Source of the DNA: Henningerozyma blattae CBS 6284
Taxonomy: Eukaryota; Ascomycota; Saccharomycetes; Saccharomycetales; Saccharomycetaceae
DNA: 64,000 nt
Direction of reading: 5' to 3'
Assembly (NCBI RefSeq): GCF_000315915.1
Contig: NC_020186.1
Location: forward strand, 1,984,001-2,048,000
Shown here: in pieces, positions 19,789 to 31,126 of the stretch
How positions within the stretch are numbered: the stretch's first letter is position 1
How the letters are laid out: the number at the start of each line of letters is the position of its first letter
Translations under genes and position numbers: made by a program
Notes under the pieces: model-generated
What the model saw: the letters and a program-made list of their open reading frames with translations, nothing else
The model's database searches: none
What the model was told of the DNA's origin: nothing

Positions 19789-21879
19789 ATGTTTTTTATT
19801 TCTCTTCTCATATTTTGTCTTTCAATAACGGCATCTGCTCAATTCACATATTTAGGATGTTACGATCCTTCTAGTCTTTCTTTAACTTCAAAGGGCTCCT
19901 ACATCTACCAGACTCAATCATACTGTGAAACACAATGTGCAGGGTTTGCCGTTGTAGCCTTATTAAATGGTAACGAATGTTATTGTGGTGGTGCTGATGT
20001 AGCAAAACAACTAGAGTCCATGAATCCGAACCCTTCACAGTGTACCATCAACTGTGTTGGTTGGCCATATTCAACATGTGGTGGTTCTTCTTATATGGAT
20101 ATCTATATTGATAAAAGTCAAGAAAACTCCAATTCTCAATCAAACACAGCAGCAGACACTTCTGTTAACAATGCAAATACACAATTCACCACATTATCAT
20201 CACAAACATTGGAAATGTTAACATATAGAACTAGTGTTACCAGTACTTCAATAAGTACAAGTCCAATAGAGACTTCCACAACCTCACTGCCGTTACCACC
20301 TATAACTTCAACTTCATCTTTTAAAACAATGAGTTCAAATACTTTAACATCATCTACCTCAAGTACAATTTTCACTATTACTACCTCATCAACTTCAGCA
20401 ACAACATCTAGTTCTTCGTCTTCGACGTTAGTTCTATTACAAATCACTTCGGACCCCTTATTACCATCATCCTCTTCCGTCACATCTACATGGGTTACCA
20501 GTACTTCCACACCGGTTACCAGTACTATCATAACATCATCTTCTCCTAGTTCCTCAACATCCATAATTACAACATCTACGCCGATTATCAGTTCAATAGT
20601 TACCTCATCTACCCCTGTATTTTCTTCTAGTAGTGTTGCACCTTCATCTACATCTATTACCACTATATCAACTATTTCTACATTAACATTATCTAACAAG
20701 ATACAGACTTCATCTACACCATTATCATCAACGATCGTTGTAGCTCCACATCATGCAAGTACAGTTACTAAGATATCAGAAATTCAGATTACTACTCAAA
20801 TTGTTTCCACATCGATTGTAACACAAGGGAATAATCATTCACAAGTTGTTTATGTTACTACAACTGCTGTTTTAACTACTTCTACTGCATATTCTACATT
20901 ATTACCAAACAGGAAGAATAATAATAATTCAAAAGGTTCAGCATTAGGTGGTGGTGCTATAGCAGGTATTGTTATCGGTGTTATTGTTGGTACTGCAATT
21001 ATTATTGGCATAATTGTTTATTTCTTCTATTGGAGACATTGTTCTGAAAGACAGATAATTGATCTTGAAGAGACTAAACAATATCAGCCATATTCATTTG
21101 GCGATGTTGACGCTAATCCTACTCCACAATTAATTAAATCTCAAACTTTGCCCGGTGTCTGGAATCTAAGTAAAGGTATACCCACAAGAAATAACACAAG
21201 TGGAAATAAAACATTGAGATCTAAGCCTAGTGCTGGGTCACTATTACCATCTTTCATGAACAACTCGCACTCACACTCACAATCTAAGGGTAATATTTCT
21301 ATAATCGCATCACCAGTATCAAGTAAGATACCTAGAGAAAACCTATCATATCCTTCATCTACTAATGGAACCCTTGCCTCTGAGTTATATTCTGATAATC
21401 CACAAATGCATATTAGTTACCAAGATCAAGATTTCAAACCAATTAATCATCATATTCACATGATGAAGAAGAACCATTACCCATCAACAGTATACGAAGA
21501 ACCACCATCTATTTATAATGGATCTGTAAATTCAGAAAGATACAGTGCTACATCTATCCCAGATATGATGAATAACAAGCTAGGGCATGGACCATTACAT
21601 ATTGTGAATCCAGATGGAGATAATTATAGCAATAGTGAAAATAACAAAGGCAATGGCAATCATAAATACAACTATATGGTGAATACTCATAATCTAAATT
21701 ATGATGACGCTGCTGATGATTATGAGACTAATACCACTCGACCACTTGATGGAGACAATGAAGACGAGAATGCAAATGAGAAGATTTCTTTGACAGATAT
21801 ATTTGCTGATAACTACAATAGATTATCAACTGGAAGTTCATCTGATTCTATTGAATTTGAATTTACTGAAAAGGATTAG
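19789..21879 (+). CDS. WSC2: WSC-family cell-wall stress sensor (Wsc2/Wsc3 type)
   Basis: 696-aa type I membrane sensor that activates Rho1-Pkc1 cell-wall integrity signalling. Order: signal peptide (1-18), WSC domain with conserved cysteines (about 20-105, FTYLGCYD ... ECYCGG ... GSSYMDIYI), a Ser/Thr-rich O-mannosylated rod of about 270 residues, one transmembrane helix (about 388-412, GAIAGIVIGVIVGTAIIIGI) and a long cytosolic tail ending DSIEFEFTEKD. Length exceeds S. cerevisiae Wsc2/Wsc3 (503/556 aa) because of both rod and tail. By position it corresponds to the ancestor of WSC2 (beside POP3) and WSC3 (beside YOL107W); here it is flanked by both sets of neighbours, so the choice of symbol is arbitrary. 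Confidence 0.93.
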   Translation: MFFISLLIFCLSITASAQFTYLGCYDPSSLSLTSKGSYIYQTQSYCETQCAGFAVVALLNGNECYCGGADVAKQLESMNPNPSQCTINCVGWPYSTCGGSSYMDIYIDKSQENSNSQSNTAADTSVNNANTQFTTLSSQTLEMLTYRTSVTSTSISTSPIETSTTSLPLPPITSTSSFKTMSSNTLTSSTSSTIFTITTSSTSATTSSSSSSTLVLLQITSDPLLPSSSSVTSTWVTSTSTPVTSTIITSSSPSSSTSIITTSTPIISSIVTSSTPVFSSSSVAPSSTSITTISTISTLTLSNKIQTSSTPLSSTIVVAPHHASTVTKISEIQITTQIVSTSIVTQGNNHSQVVYVTTTAVLTTSTAYSTLLPNRKNNNNSKGSALGGGAIAGIVIGVIVGTAIIIGIIVYFFYWRHCSERQIIDLEETKQYQPYSFGDVDANPTPQLIKSQTLPGVWNLSKGIPTRNNTSGNKTLRSKPSAGSLLPSFMNNSHSHSQSKGNISIIASPVSSKIPRENLSYPSSTNGTLASELYSDNPQMHISYQDQDFKPINHHIHMMKKNHYPSTVYEEPPSIYNGSVNSERYSATSIPDMMNNKLGHGPLHIVNPDGDNYSNSENNKGNGNHKYNYMVNTHNLNYDDAADDYETNTTRPLDGDNEDENANEKISLTDIFADNYNRLSTGSSSDSIEFEFTEKD

Positions 21880-23509
21880 TTGCATATTTTATTTTAAAAT
21901 CTCAATCACCACTAGAAGATATCACCGTGAATTACAAACTAATCCTGTGGAATGTCTACATCTAGTTGCAACTCACTAACGAGAAACGAAACGAACCTCT
22001 TAGCATTGTTGATTAAGTATCCTAAATACCAATCCGATAACACATCTTTCATGTTTCCAATGCGTAGTCAAGCAACATTGCTCAGAAGACATTTTCCACT
22101 AATGTTTTACTCATTTTACATATATACTTTTTTCATAGATATTTATTTACTTCATGTACAATACCCCCACATTCATTTTCAAATATTCTAATGTAATTCT
22201 CAAAGAATTTCGCTTTTTTTCTTACATGATAATTTACTAGTCAATTGATTTATAACGCCTATGAGCAGGCTGTTTTTGCAGCCCCTCCCTATTTCGGTTT
22301 TATTTTAAATGTTTGCTTTTTTTTTTTACGTTACGTACCGGAATGTATTATCATCGAGAACTTTTCGATACTGGCTAGCTATCGACCATTATAGTGAAAT
22401 TTCATTTTCAACCAAATACAATAGGAGTATGTAGCACGAGGGAAATAGTTTCCCTTACACAGTTACCTCACTAGGCTCCTTCCCAATATGTTGTTTTTGT
22501 TGATCGAAGTATAGGAACGTTTTGAATCCACTCCATATAATTCTCAGTATTTTCAGAAACTCTAATAGTCTTTCGATAACCCTCTACCGTGGTCTGCTTA
22601 GTCTTATTTAATAAAGCTAGCCATCCTAAATTACTACTTTAGTTAGTCATTCTGAAACCTATTTATTAACGTAAATTACTCGATAGCATTTAGATTTATA
22701 ACATGGCAACTTACATTTTAGGAGGTTAAAAGATATATTAGCAAAGTATCGACCCTTAAGCATTATGATACTATTACCAAAATAGGTTGAATAGCACTAT
22801 AGAACTAATGAAAGTGTGTCTCCTGTTTTGCACGCATTATTTCAAAGTCCCCTTGTGGTGCCACAACATTCTGACCTGTTTCTTATTTTGCAATGTTCTA
22901 AATTGGATAATACCTATCTAATATATGATATTTTTTGTTTTACTTTGAACTTTAAAGGGTAAGGGGTTACCTTCGGAAAGATTTTTATCAAACATAGTAT
23001 AACTACATGAAATTGGTAAAATTAATTTCTCTATAACTGTCTGCTGCATGGCCTTTCTCTTAACTTATTGCTCGAATGCTGAGTTCTATTACCCACATTA
23101 AATCTAAATTCAATGCGTGTGCTTTCTAATATTACTCAGAGAAAATTATTCCCTAAATTTTTCTTGTAAGATTCGTATGGCCACCAAAAAACTTTCTTTA
23201 GCTTTCGTAATTATATTTTCAATAAATATTAGCTTGGTGTACAGTTGGGTAAGGTATATATATTCTGTCGATGTTGAAGTTGTTCTTCATGGATAAAAAG
23301 GTCTTCATACAAATGATTTACGAAAAGGGAGCTCTTGGTACTCTACGCAAATATCTTTGCCTTTTTCAACTTCAGCACTTCTTTTTAAAAGTCTTCACAT
23401 ATATTACATTGTCGATAGAGTAACAACTGAAACACTATTGTGCTAACTAAATAAAAAAGATACACTAATATAAGCATACTTATTTGAATAAAATAAATAT
23501 ACACAAAAA
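21880..23509. other. 1.6-kb gene-free interval
   Basis: Between WSC and the YGR201C-like gene. No tRNA, LTR or conserved ORF recognised; a 79-codon ORF at 21952 looks random. Much longer than usual yeast spacing, so a gene may have been lost here. Confidence 0.5.
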
Positions 23510-24202
23510 ATGCCAATTGGTACTTTATACGCTAACTTCAGAAATAGAACTATTTTAGCAAGAGCACTTGTTAATCATTTTAAAATAGATGTTGATATCA
23601 AAATACCTGAAGAAAATAAGGATATTTTTATAAAGCAATTCCCTTTGAAAAAAGTTCCAGCTTATTATGATTCGGATGGATTTGAATTAACAGAAGCAAT
23701 GGCCATAAATTATTTTTTATTGAGGCATATACCTGACAAAAAACTTCAGGATCAATTATTAGGTACTGATCATGATTTGAAAAATAAATGTCAAATCATT
23801 AGGTGGGTTTCTTTAGCGAATAGTGATTTGTGTTTATCGTTGTTTCAGGCTTTTGCTCAATTAAGAGGTGATATTCCGTATTCAAAAGAGAGTTTTGCTT
23901 TAGCTATGCAAAACCTTGAAAAAATTATAAATCTGTATGAAGAGAGATTAAAGAATCATAAATATTTGGTTAATGATAAACAAACTTTAGCAGATTTAAA
24001 TTCTGCAACTATTATGAGTAAAGGGTTTGACTATATATTTGGTTCCGAATGGAGAAAGCAGCATCCAAATACTTATAGATGGTTTGCTGAAACTATCTCA
24101 AGCCCTATTTTGAAGGATGAGTTTTTCAATTATGAATATTTAGAAAAACCATGGGATGCACCTACTGGCGAATGGAAACCGATAAATTGGGGTCTAGATT
24201 AA
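23510..24202 (+). CDS. GST-fold protein related to eEF1B-gamma N-domain (YGR201C-like)
   Basis: 230 aa, similar to the glutathione-transferase-like N-terminal domain of Tef4/Cam1 (eEF1B gamma) and most like the stand-alone S. cerevisiae YGR201C (225 aa). Seen: thioredoxin-like half with FPLKKVPAYYDSDGFELTEA (about 45-65), then the alpha-helical half with RWVSLANSDLCLSLFQAF and LADLNSATIMSKGF, and EWRKQHPNTYRWF near the end. The EF1G C-terminal domain present in Tef4 and Cam1 is absent, and the protein ends naturally after WKPINWGLD. Function is unknown; ribosome association or glutathione binding would be inference. It is not part of the ancestral WSC-YOL107W neighbourhood, so it arrived by transposition or duplication. 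Confidence 0.85.
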   Translation: MPIGTLYANFRNRTILARALVNHFKIDVDIKIPEENKDIFIKQFPLKKVPAYYDSDGFELTEAMAINYFLLRHIPDKKLQDQLLGTDHDLKNKCQIIRWVSLANSDLCLSLFQAFAQLRGDIPYSKESFALAMQNLEKIINLYEERLKNHKYLVNDKQTLADLNSATIMSKGFDYIFGSEWRKQHPNTYRWFAETISSPILKDEFFNYEYLEKPWDAPTGEWKPINWGLD

Positions 24203-24368
24203 TAGTATGAAATGATAAGGGTCATTATCTTAATTTGTTGGGACCTTCTATCTATATTTATGTAGTGAAAGTTTGTAACATTTTTTAATAATAGTTTTTT
24301 AATGCTATAGAAAATTACTTGATGATTTTAATACAAATGGATAGTTAATTTGTAAATAATGCTCTGAT

Positions 24369-25409
24369 TTATACCATTCTTTCTTGTAAAACTTCCAAAG
24401 CTAATTGTCGACGTCTGTCCTCAGTTTGGCTACCTGAAGATACGTTTGTTGGTTTTGCACCACGCTTACCTGCCACGGAATTACCTTTTTCTATATCATC
24501 GGTCTCAAAGGGACGTATTATTTTCATTTTTCTGCAGCATAAATAATATGTAAAATTAAATATTGGTGACAACAGTGGTTTTAATGGATCAGGGAAAAAA
24601 TATATTAGTTGGAAAGTGTCTGAAGCATCACCCATAATAATATCTTCGTCTGGGTTAGAATGACCTTCTTGACGTAAATTAGTTTCACTTAAATCTAATT
24701 TTTGGAAAAATCTTAAATACGTCCAACAAACGAAGAATGTGATCCAGACCGAAATCAATTCAGTACAATCTTTCATAAGCGACTCGATTAAGGTCAAAAT
24801 GCATAACAAAAATATAGGCAATAATTTAAATCTAAAATTTTTGGAGAAAATTGAAACGTTTTTTAAATTGAAAATTGTCGTTTCTGGAAGTAATTGCTTA
24901 TAAATAATTGTGAACCCCACCAGAATAACATGATTCCCATCCGAATAAGAATTGAATCTTTCGTTACCAAATATTACTGATAAAATAAATGAGAGAATGA
25001 CCATTATTATGTTAATCAAGATACCAAGACCAAAGACAAATTTAAACATTTCTTTGGAGCTATTCCAATTGCTTTCAATAAATGAGCCACCAATTATTAG
25101 GTTTAAGCCAGTAAGTAGGAATTTCCAAATTTTAATGTCACTTAGCGTGGATAGTACCAATGCAAACGGCATTGCCGATAAATTATGTATAGAAAGTTGA
25201 AAATATGGGAAAGTAATACCAACATCTGTTTTATTTCCTTGTCCCTCGATTTCTTGTAATTGTTTTTGAACCATGAATGTGGAACCAATTAGGATAATAC
25301 TCAATGTAAAATATATAGTTGATAATACCCGTACTGCTGCAGGCATCCTCTTAAGGGAAAGAATTGAGTCAGGGAAATTTATTTCTAAGTATCTTGTTTC
25401 AATATGCAT
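24369..25409 (-). CDS. YOL107W: TMEM115-like Golgi membrane protein (YOL107W homologue)
   Basis: 346 aa from the ATG at 25409 (S. cerevisiae YOL107W 342 aa). Rhomboid-like TMEM115 family, Golgi-resident. About six hydrophobic segments fill residues 20-235 (VLSTIYFTLSIILIGSTFMV, FGLGILINIIMVILSFIL and others), followed by a cytosolic tail of about 110 residues with an acidic patch (NPDEDIIMGDASD) and a basic Gly-Ala-Lys end. An upstream in-frame TTG extends the frame by 11 codons but the ATG gives the expected length. It lies next to the WSC gene, as YOL105C/YOL107W do, with the expected orientation. Confidence 0.88.
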   Translation of the reverse strand: MHIETRYLEINFPDSILSLKRMPAAVRVLSTIYFTLSIILIGSTFMVQKQLQEIEGQGNKTDVGITFPYFQLSIHNLSAMPFALVLSTLSDIKIWKFLLTGLNLIIGGSFIESNWNSSKEMFKFVFGLGILINIIMVILSFILSVIFGNERFNSYSDGNHVILVGFTIIYKQLLPETTIFNLKNVSIFSKNFRFKLLPIFLLCILTLIESLMKDCTELISVWITFFVCWTYLRFFQKLDLSETNLRQEGHSNPDEDIIMGDASDTFQLIYFFPDPLKPLLSPIFNFTYYLCCRKMKIIRPFETDDIEKGNSVAGKRGAKPTNVSSGSQTEDRRRQLALEVLQERMV

Positions 25410-26189
25410 TGGGGAGATGTATATGTACGTTTTTTGTTGCAAATGAAATATGAGTTTCTTTTTTTATAATAGTGGTTATTGTCCGTCAATTTATACTTGC
25501 AGTACTTCAGTTAATTTGGATAAAAATTTAAAAGGATGATAAATATTAGATACTGAACTGTGGCAGATATTAAGTCATTAAAAGTGTCTAAGAAGCACTG
25601 TTTTGTAAAAGATTCATCGTGACCTATAACGGTGCCTTTTTCATATCATAAAGTATATCTCTGTTTTTCAAGGATGGTGAGATAATGACCCGAAGCGTGA
25701 AAAGTGAATGGTTCTGTCCAACAATTACGATTAAGTCGTAACTCCATTACACTTATTATGTTATAAGATTTCGCAAGATAATTTCTTAAATTAGGTTGAA
25801 TTTTTTTATACTCTCAAAATTGAAGTTATTCTGAACACCATTTACTTTCATTAACATGTTATGCTATAAATTCATAAATATATGATTTAGTATGTTATTT
25901 TTCCTAATTAATCTCGATGCCGCAATGGTAATCGAATAACTTGTAACAGAATCAATTAAAGAAAGCTTAGAATTGAAGTTCTATGATATTACTTCAAAAA
26001 TATTTGCATAATCATGAAGTTCTTTTTTATTTGCAGTTATTGCATTTGTAAGAAATAGTATAAGCCATTGGAAGCCATTAAAAGCTTGTAGTCGGAACAA
26101 TTGAATGGTACTAATGCTTATAAGTATATATATAATGAAAACGAATACATAATAAACACATAATAAGATGTGAAAGAATGTTTATATCT
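25410..26189. other. intergenic region YOL107W/reductase
   Basis: Promoter of the YOL107W homologue and 3' region of the next gene. AT-rich with no recognisable RNA gene or repeat. Confidence 0.5.
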
Positions 26190-27317
26190 CTATAAAGTAG
26201 CAACTAACTTGGAGCCAGAGTTTTTACCAGTTTGAATATCTTTTAATAGTCGAGGCACCTCTTGTAAGCCACCTTTGTAAATAGTGATATCTACATGCTT
26301 AATTTTCCCTTCATATAATCTTGGTTGAACAAATTTGATGAATTGACTAACAATTTTTCTATATGTTGGATCATGTTTAAAAACTAAGCCACCAAGTTCA
26401 ACATCATGTTCGCCAACACAGTAGATCAAAGTACCCGCAACGGATACATCATCTCTTCTGATTTTTTCATCAATATCTTTTGTAGTCATGAACATGTATT
26501 GAAGAACCCTAGCGGATGAATTCTTAGCAGCACATTTATAAACTTGGTGTGTAGTTTCTGGAATGGATACAGTGTCATATAGATGTTGGATATTATTATA
26601 CTTGCTAGTTATTTGTTCGATAACATCGGTATCATGGTAATCAAAAACTTCGTCAGCACCAAATGCTTTTAATTTCTTTTCGTGTTTCTTGGAAGCAACA
26701 ACAATGATCTTAGAATAGGCATTGATTTGTTTCATCAATTGAATCAATGGTTGGCCTAAAGCGGTAGCACCACCCCAAACCAAAACCGGGAAATCTCTCT
26801 GTGGTTGAGCTGGTTCCCATTCCATCTTTAGTTTGAAATGATGAAACAATGATGCACCTGCTGTAGTAAACGATAATGGAACACTGGCGGTATCTTCCCA
26901 AGTCGAGACAGTACCAGATGGGATGGTTGAGCTAGTAGCATGAACCAAAGGTTTAGAAGCTTTAAAAGTGGATGCAGTATCAACGGCAACATATTCACCA
27001 AATGCACCATTTTCTGGACAGAAATTAGATGAACCATGTACAAAGGAAAACACATGATCACCTACTTTGAATTCCCTTGGATCAACATCAGGGCCCAATT
27101 GAACGACTTCACCAGATGCATCACAACCGACAACAGATCCTTGAGGGCCTAATTGAAATTCACAGTGCTTCCAGTCAGTAGGATTACCAGCAACTGCTTT
27201 AACTTTTATAAGCATAAATCCCTTTGGTAATTTTGGAACGGGGATGTTTTCCTTAAATAGAGGCTTATTGCCTTCAATTACTACGGCTTTCATGGTTGTT
27301 GGAATAGTGGATGACAT
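26190..27317 (-). CDS. YNL134C: YNL134C-like medium-chain NAD(P)H oxidoreductase
   Basis: 375 aa from the ATG at 27317. Zinc-independent MDR (quinone-oxidoreductase type) family shared with S. cerevisiae YNL134C (376 aa), YCR102C and YLR460C; YNL134C is reported to reduce furfural-type aldehydes. N-terminal GroES-like domain with AVAGNPTDWKHCEFQLGPQG and VGCDASGEVVQLGP, then a Rossmann domain whose nucleotide loop is VWGGATALGQPLIQLMKQ (about 180-200) and IIVVASKKHEKKLKAFGADE. The C-terminus TGKNSGSKLVATL matches the family. No zinc-binding cysteines are seen. It is not syntenic with YNL134C in S. cerevisiae, so it is probably a relocated or duplicated family member; the symbol is only a family label. 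Confidence 0.88.
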   Translation of the reverse strand: MSSTIPTTMKAVVIEGNKPLFKENIPVPKLPKGFMLIKVKAVAGNPTDWKHCEFQLGPQGSVVGCDASGEVVQLGPDVDPREFKVGDHVFSFVHGSSNFCPENGAFGEYVAVDTASTFKASKPLVHATSSTIPSGTVSTWEDTASVPLSFTTAGASLFHHFKLKMEWEPAQPQRDFPVLVWGGATALGQPLIQLMKQINAYSKIIVVASKKHEKKLKAFGADEVFDYHDTDVIEQITSKYNNIQHLYDTVSIPETTHQVYKCAAKNSSARVLQYMFMTTKDIDEKIRRDDVSVAGTLIYCVGEHDVELGGLVFKHDPTYRKIVSQFIKFVQPRLYEGKIKHVDITIYKGGLQEVPRLLKDIQTGKNSGSKLVATL

Positions 27318-28601
27318 TGTTAACTTCAATATTATTTTGCAGGTTTGTAGGGCTCTGAGAAATGTAAAATAGTTGTCTATTACATTATAATAAAAATTAT
27401 TGCAAAACTATACTTTGCATATTAACTAATAAGGGATCCTTTTTAAGTGAAAAATTCAAGTTTTCGGATTTTTGAATTCTGGGGTCCAAGCTCATCGGAA
27501 GTTTAGAAAATACTGTTAAAAGCAGATGACAAAACCTGTCAAATTAGAATGTTTGAGAAACGGCCGCAGAGAATTTTTAATTTAGGGACTATTTCCTAAT
27601 AAGTAAATACATGCGAAGGATTTGTAAGCTGGCAAAATTATATCTTGAAGGTTCATTGTAAAAAAAAAATAGAAATTAAAGTTACATTCTGTGGAACAAA
27701 CGAATGTATTAGTAGTCTCGTAATGTATTCATTTCACATGCATAGCGGCGTTATATGCATGAGCTTGTCGAAATTGGGTTTCAAATACTATATTTATTAT
27801 CTAATTTTGCACATCATCTGATCTAATAGTTCCTTATATAGATCATTTTAAGCTAAGATTCAGAGATTATGTAAAATCAGAAGTATTTCTATACTTAAAA
27901 TATTACTAAGTCAGTTATTTACTTTAGACCTATCAGTAACCCAACAATGTAAGAAAGTGGGGAAGCTCTACTATTAAATAAGAGATTAGAAAAAAGAAGG
28001 TATATGAATCTAATATAGGCAAACATATGCATACTTATGCCAAAATATGTAAATTATAAGCTTGTACGAGAATATTAACAAGAATAGGTTCAGCTATATC
28101 AAGGAAAAAAGTATGACACATAACCTTGGAAATAATGCGGATATCTAAGATTAATGTAATATGTCTGTTTGTATGAAACTAACATAGAGCTCACTTACAT
28201 TTTAATTGGAAATTAGAGAACATAAGCTTGTTATCCATACTTCAGAGAGTATATCAATAATGTTTTCATGAAACAAAGGGCGGTCATCTTGGAACACTGA
28301 TTCTCTGATTCTTGTTAGCGCGTATTTATTTATTCTAATGATTAGATTTGAGTAATATGATTTTACTAATTACCCAAGTCATCTTCAGAAATAGCAACCC
28401 ACAATTAAGAGTACATAGAAGGCGAATTACTACTAGTAAGCTAAAAAATGTTTACCTCTCAGATTACCATTTTGAAGATTAAACACATAAAAAGAGCGTT
28501 GAAAATCTCTTCATAACCTTTCTCTTGATTATTATTTTCACAGAGACTTTTCTGTTCCATTTATGGATTTAACAACAACTGTAAATTTCAACAAATAATA
28601 A
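27318..28601. other. 1.3-kb intergenic region before tRNA-Asn
   Basis: Promoter of the reductase gene, then AT-rich sequence without recognisable genes or LTRs. Confidence 0.5.
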
Positions 28602-28675
28602 GACTCCATGGCCAAGCTGGTTAAGGCGTGCGACTGTTAATCGCAAGATCGAGAGTTCAATCCTCTCTGGGGTCG
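28602..28675 (+). tRNA. tRNA-Asn(GUU)
   Basis: 74 nt: GACTCCATGGCCAAG, D-loop, anticodon loop CTGTTAATC, T-arm GAGAGTTCAATCCTCTC and TGGGGTCG end, near-identical to S. cerevisiae tN(GUU). T6 terminator at 28680-28685. Confidence 0.96.
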
Positions 28676-29678
28676 CTTATTTTTTACTAGAATGACTATT
28701 GTCACGTGATGCCAGAAGTAATACCACTCACATTATTATTATTTATACTCTCAACTTTTACCAGTATAGAATATCCCAGAAAGAAACAGGAATATTAAAA
28801 TAGTATTATTTTCCAAATGATTTAATTAAAATTTTTGAAAATTAATTCTTGCTCTTTTTTGGCTAATAGTTCTATTGTTAAGTTAATGTTCCTAATGTCA
28901 TTCTTTCATTTCTTTTCCCTTTACTACTTCATAGATAAATGATATTCGTTTGTTTTTTATGTTATTTTGTAACTGCTTATTTTCTCATTTTAATTATCTT
29001 TTGAGAGTGTACTTTACATTGCATTTTCTATCATATATTTAGCGAAATTAAATTCCTTTATTCTTCGTGATATTATTGGTTTTATATTATGAAAATATAT
29101 ATAAAAGGTTAGTAATCGGTTATAGTATTATATTATATAGTAGCCATATGTTTGTTTTTATGGGATAAAAAAAAACAGCTCCATGTTCTAAAGTATAATT
29201 CTAACACTATCAGTATACTAAAGAGAGAAGAATAAAATCGTGATAATAACGAATACTCTTATTACACGATAAAGACCTCGAATATTATTATAAGTACATA
29301 TTTGCATAAATTATATATCATTTAGGAAGTGAGCTTATGAGTGCAACGCTATTTATCCTAAATAATTATCCTTCTTAAAAAGTAATTCAAAAGAATAACG
29401 CATTTTGACAAGCATTTATTTATTTTTCCAATCTATAAGAGCTTATTATCTTTATAACACATTTTGATATAGATAATAGATTTTATGAGACAATAGTAAT
29501 GTACATGACTCAATATATCAAGTTCATTTAACCTGAATACGGTACCATAATTTGATATAGCTTGCTCAGCAAGCTTAATATTTTATACACCGGTTATTCT
29601 ATATTTCTTAAATTGCGCAGGCATATAAATCCAGGATAATATACTCCTATTAGTTAAATAAAAGTAATATCAATACAG
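28676..29678. other. 1-kb intergenic region tRNA-Asn to INO4
   Basis: AT-rich; contains the E-box at 28701 and a 17-bp palindrome (AGCTTGCTCAGCAAGCT, 29559-29575) about 100 bp beyond the INO4 stop, which could act in 3'-end formation. No other feature recognised. Confidence 0.5.
28701..28710. promoter_or_regulatory. GTCACGTGAT element after tRNA-Asn
   Basis: Exact GTCACGTGAT starting 25 bp after the tRNA-Asn 3' end, just beyond its terminator. Confidence 0.6.
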
Positions 29679-30119
29679 TTATTCTTCCAATTTGTGAGAA
29701 ATATTAAGAGCTGCTTCATTAATATCCCATGTAAGACTCTCATCAATTTTAATCTTTTTAACCTCTGGATCCGTAGAAAGTCTGATTTTTTCCGATAGTT
29801 GTATCCTAAGACTTTTATTCCTGTAATAAAGCCATTCTAAATAATTGATAGTTTTACAATAAATGGCAATTTCGGACCTACCTTCATCAGGAGTTAAGTC
29901 AGGCACAGTTTCCACCAGTTTGTCATAAATACCTCTTACCAAATCACGGCGCCTTTTTTCTGAGTCTACATGATTAATTCTAACTTGATCTTGTGAAAGT
30001 TTATTAACTTTCTTACTTCTTGGCTTTCGAACTTTTTTCACTTTGGAATCAGCAGAATTTGATAAAGAATTTGGTACGGGTGAGTCAATAAAAGAACTTT
30101 GAGAGTCTGTAGTATCCAT
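29679..30119 (-). CDS. INO4: Ino4, bHLH activator of phospholipid and inositol genes
   Basis: 146 aa from the ATG at 30119 (S. cerevisiae Ino4 151 aa). bHLH protein that pairs with Ino2 to bind CATGTGAAAT sites in INO1, CHO1, OPI3 and ITR1 promoters. The basic region and helix 1 are RINHVDSEKRRRDLVRGIYD (about 46-65), the loop is PDLTPDEGRS, helix 2 is EIAIYCKTINYLEWLYYRNK; a basic Lys/Arg cluster precedes it (KVKKVRKPRSKKVNK). In S. cerevisiae INO4 is oriented opposite to YOL107W; here both are on the minus strand, so this gene is inverted relative to its neighbours. It is flanked by tRNA-Asn on one side and a solo LTR plus tRNA-Gly on the other. A CACGTG occurs about 200 bp upstream (30321). 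Confidence 0.92.
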   Translation of the reverse strand: MDTTDSQSSFIDSPVPNSLSNSADSKVKKVRKPRSKKVNKLSQDQVRINHVDSEKRRRDLVRGIYDKLVETVPDLTPDEGRSEIAIYCKTINYLEWLYYRNKSLRIQLSEKIRLSTDPEVKKIKIDESLTWDINEAALNISHKLEE

Positions 30120-31126
30120 TTTTCTCAATTTATATTTGATGTTTTGAAAACCACAATATGGATAGTAATTTTGTTACAACTTAAATTGTAAGAATAAATT
30201 CAATTTTCTATAGTTCTTTAGGACTCCCTTCTTTAACGAAAAATGTTTAGGCATCGGAAATATATAATACCGACGATTAACAAAAATTAAATAAAATAAA
30301 AACGTGATGCACAAGATACCACGTGAGTAATATTTAATCCAGCAAATTCTAAAGGGTTTGCAGATACTGAATTTAAAAATTTCTTTTCTAATATGAAATA
30401 TATAGCTTTGAATTAATATTCAATATTTTTGATATTTTAATATTATTACCATAATTGGAAATATTTCCACGATTTATTTACTTTTTGGGATTATTATAGG
30501 CAAATTTGGTATATAAATATATTTAATTTATTAATCAAAAGTGATATTTCAACAAATAAACAAAAGAAAAAAAAGAAGTATCTTTATAGAAATTAACGAT
30601 ACTTTTGAATAACATATACAGAAAAGTTTGGAACATTAATTATTGTTACTATTGAATGTTATTGAAAATTTGAAAGTATTCATACTTCATTTAAGGCCCA
30701 GTCTCTGTGTTTTAGACTATGACGCAAATAGGGCTCTACAAATTACTAGAAATTGCTCAATTACCTGTATTTTCAGAAAAATCTCTATTTTATACTGTAT
30801 GAGTACAATATTACATTTCTATCCATTTAGTAAAGCTATTTAGCGATACCATGATGATTAATTCTTGCACTAAGTAATCCTACCATAAATTTCAAGCCTT
30901 ACTTTTAATACAATTTTGAGTGAAATACCCTATAAATAAAAAATAGAATGAGAAAAATATTATTCTGATAATATTAAGGGTTTTACCTATTTGACTCTGT
31001 TAAAATTCAAAATTTTTGAATATTTTATTATTAATTTTCAAGTTTTAGTTTTAATATGTATTGCCGTAACTTCTTTTCAACTCTAATAGTAATAATATTA
31101 AAAAACTTGTTAAAGATTAATGTTAC
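30120..31126. other. intergenic region INO4 to solo LTR
   Basis: INO4 promoter side with CCACGTGAG near 30320, then AT-rich sequence with no gene recognised. Confidence 0.5.

Noticed and set aside
20136..20699. Minus-strand ORF of 187 codons inside WSC
   Set aside because: Antisense shadow of the Ser/Thr-rich repeat region; no hydrophobic or domain pattern.
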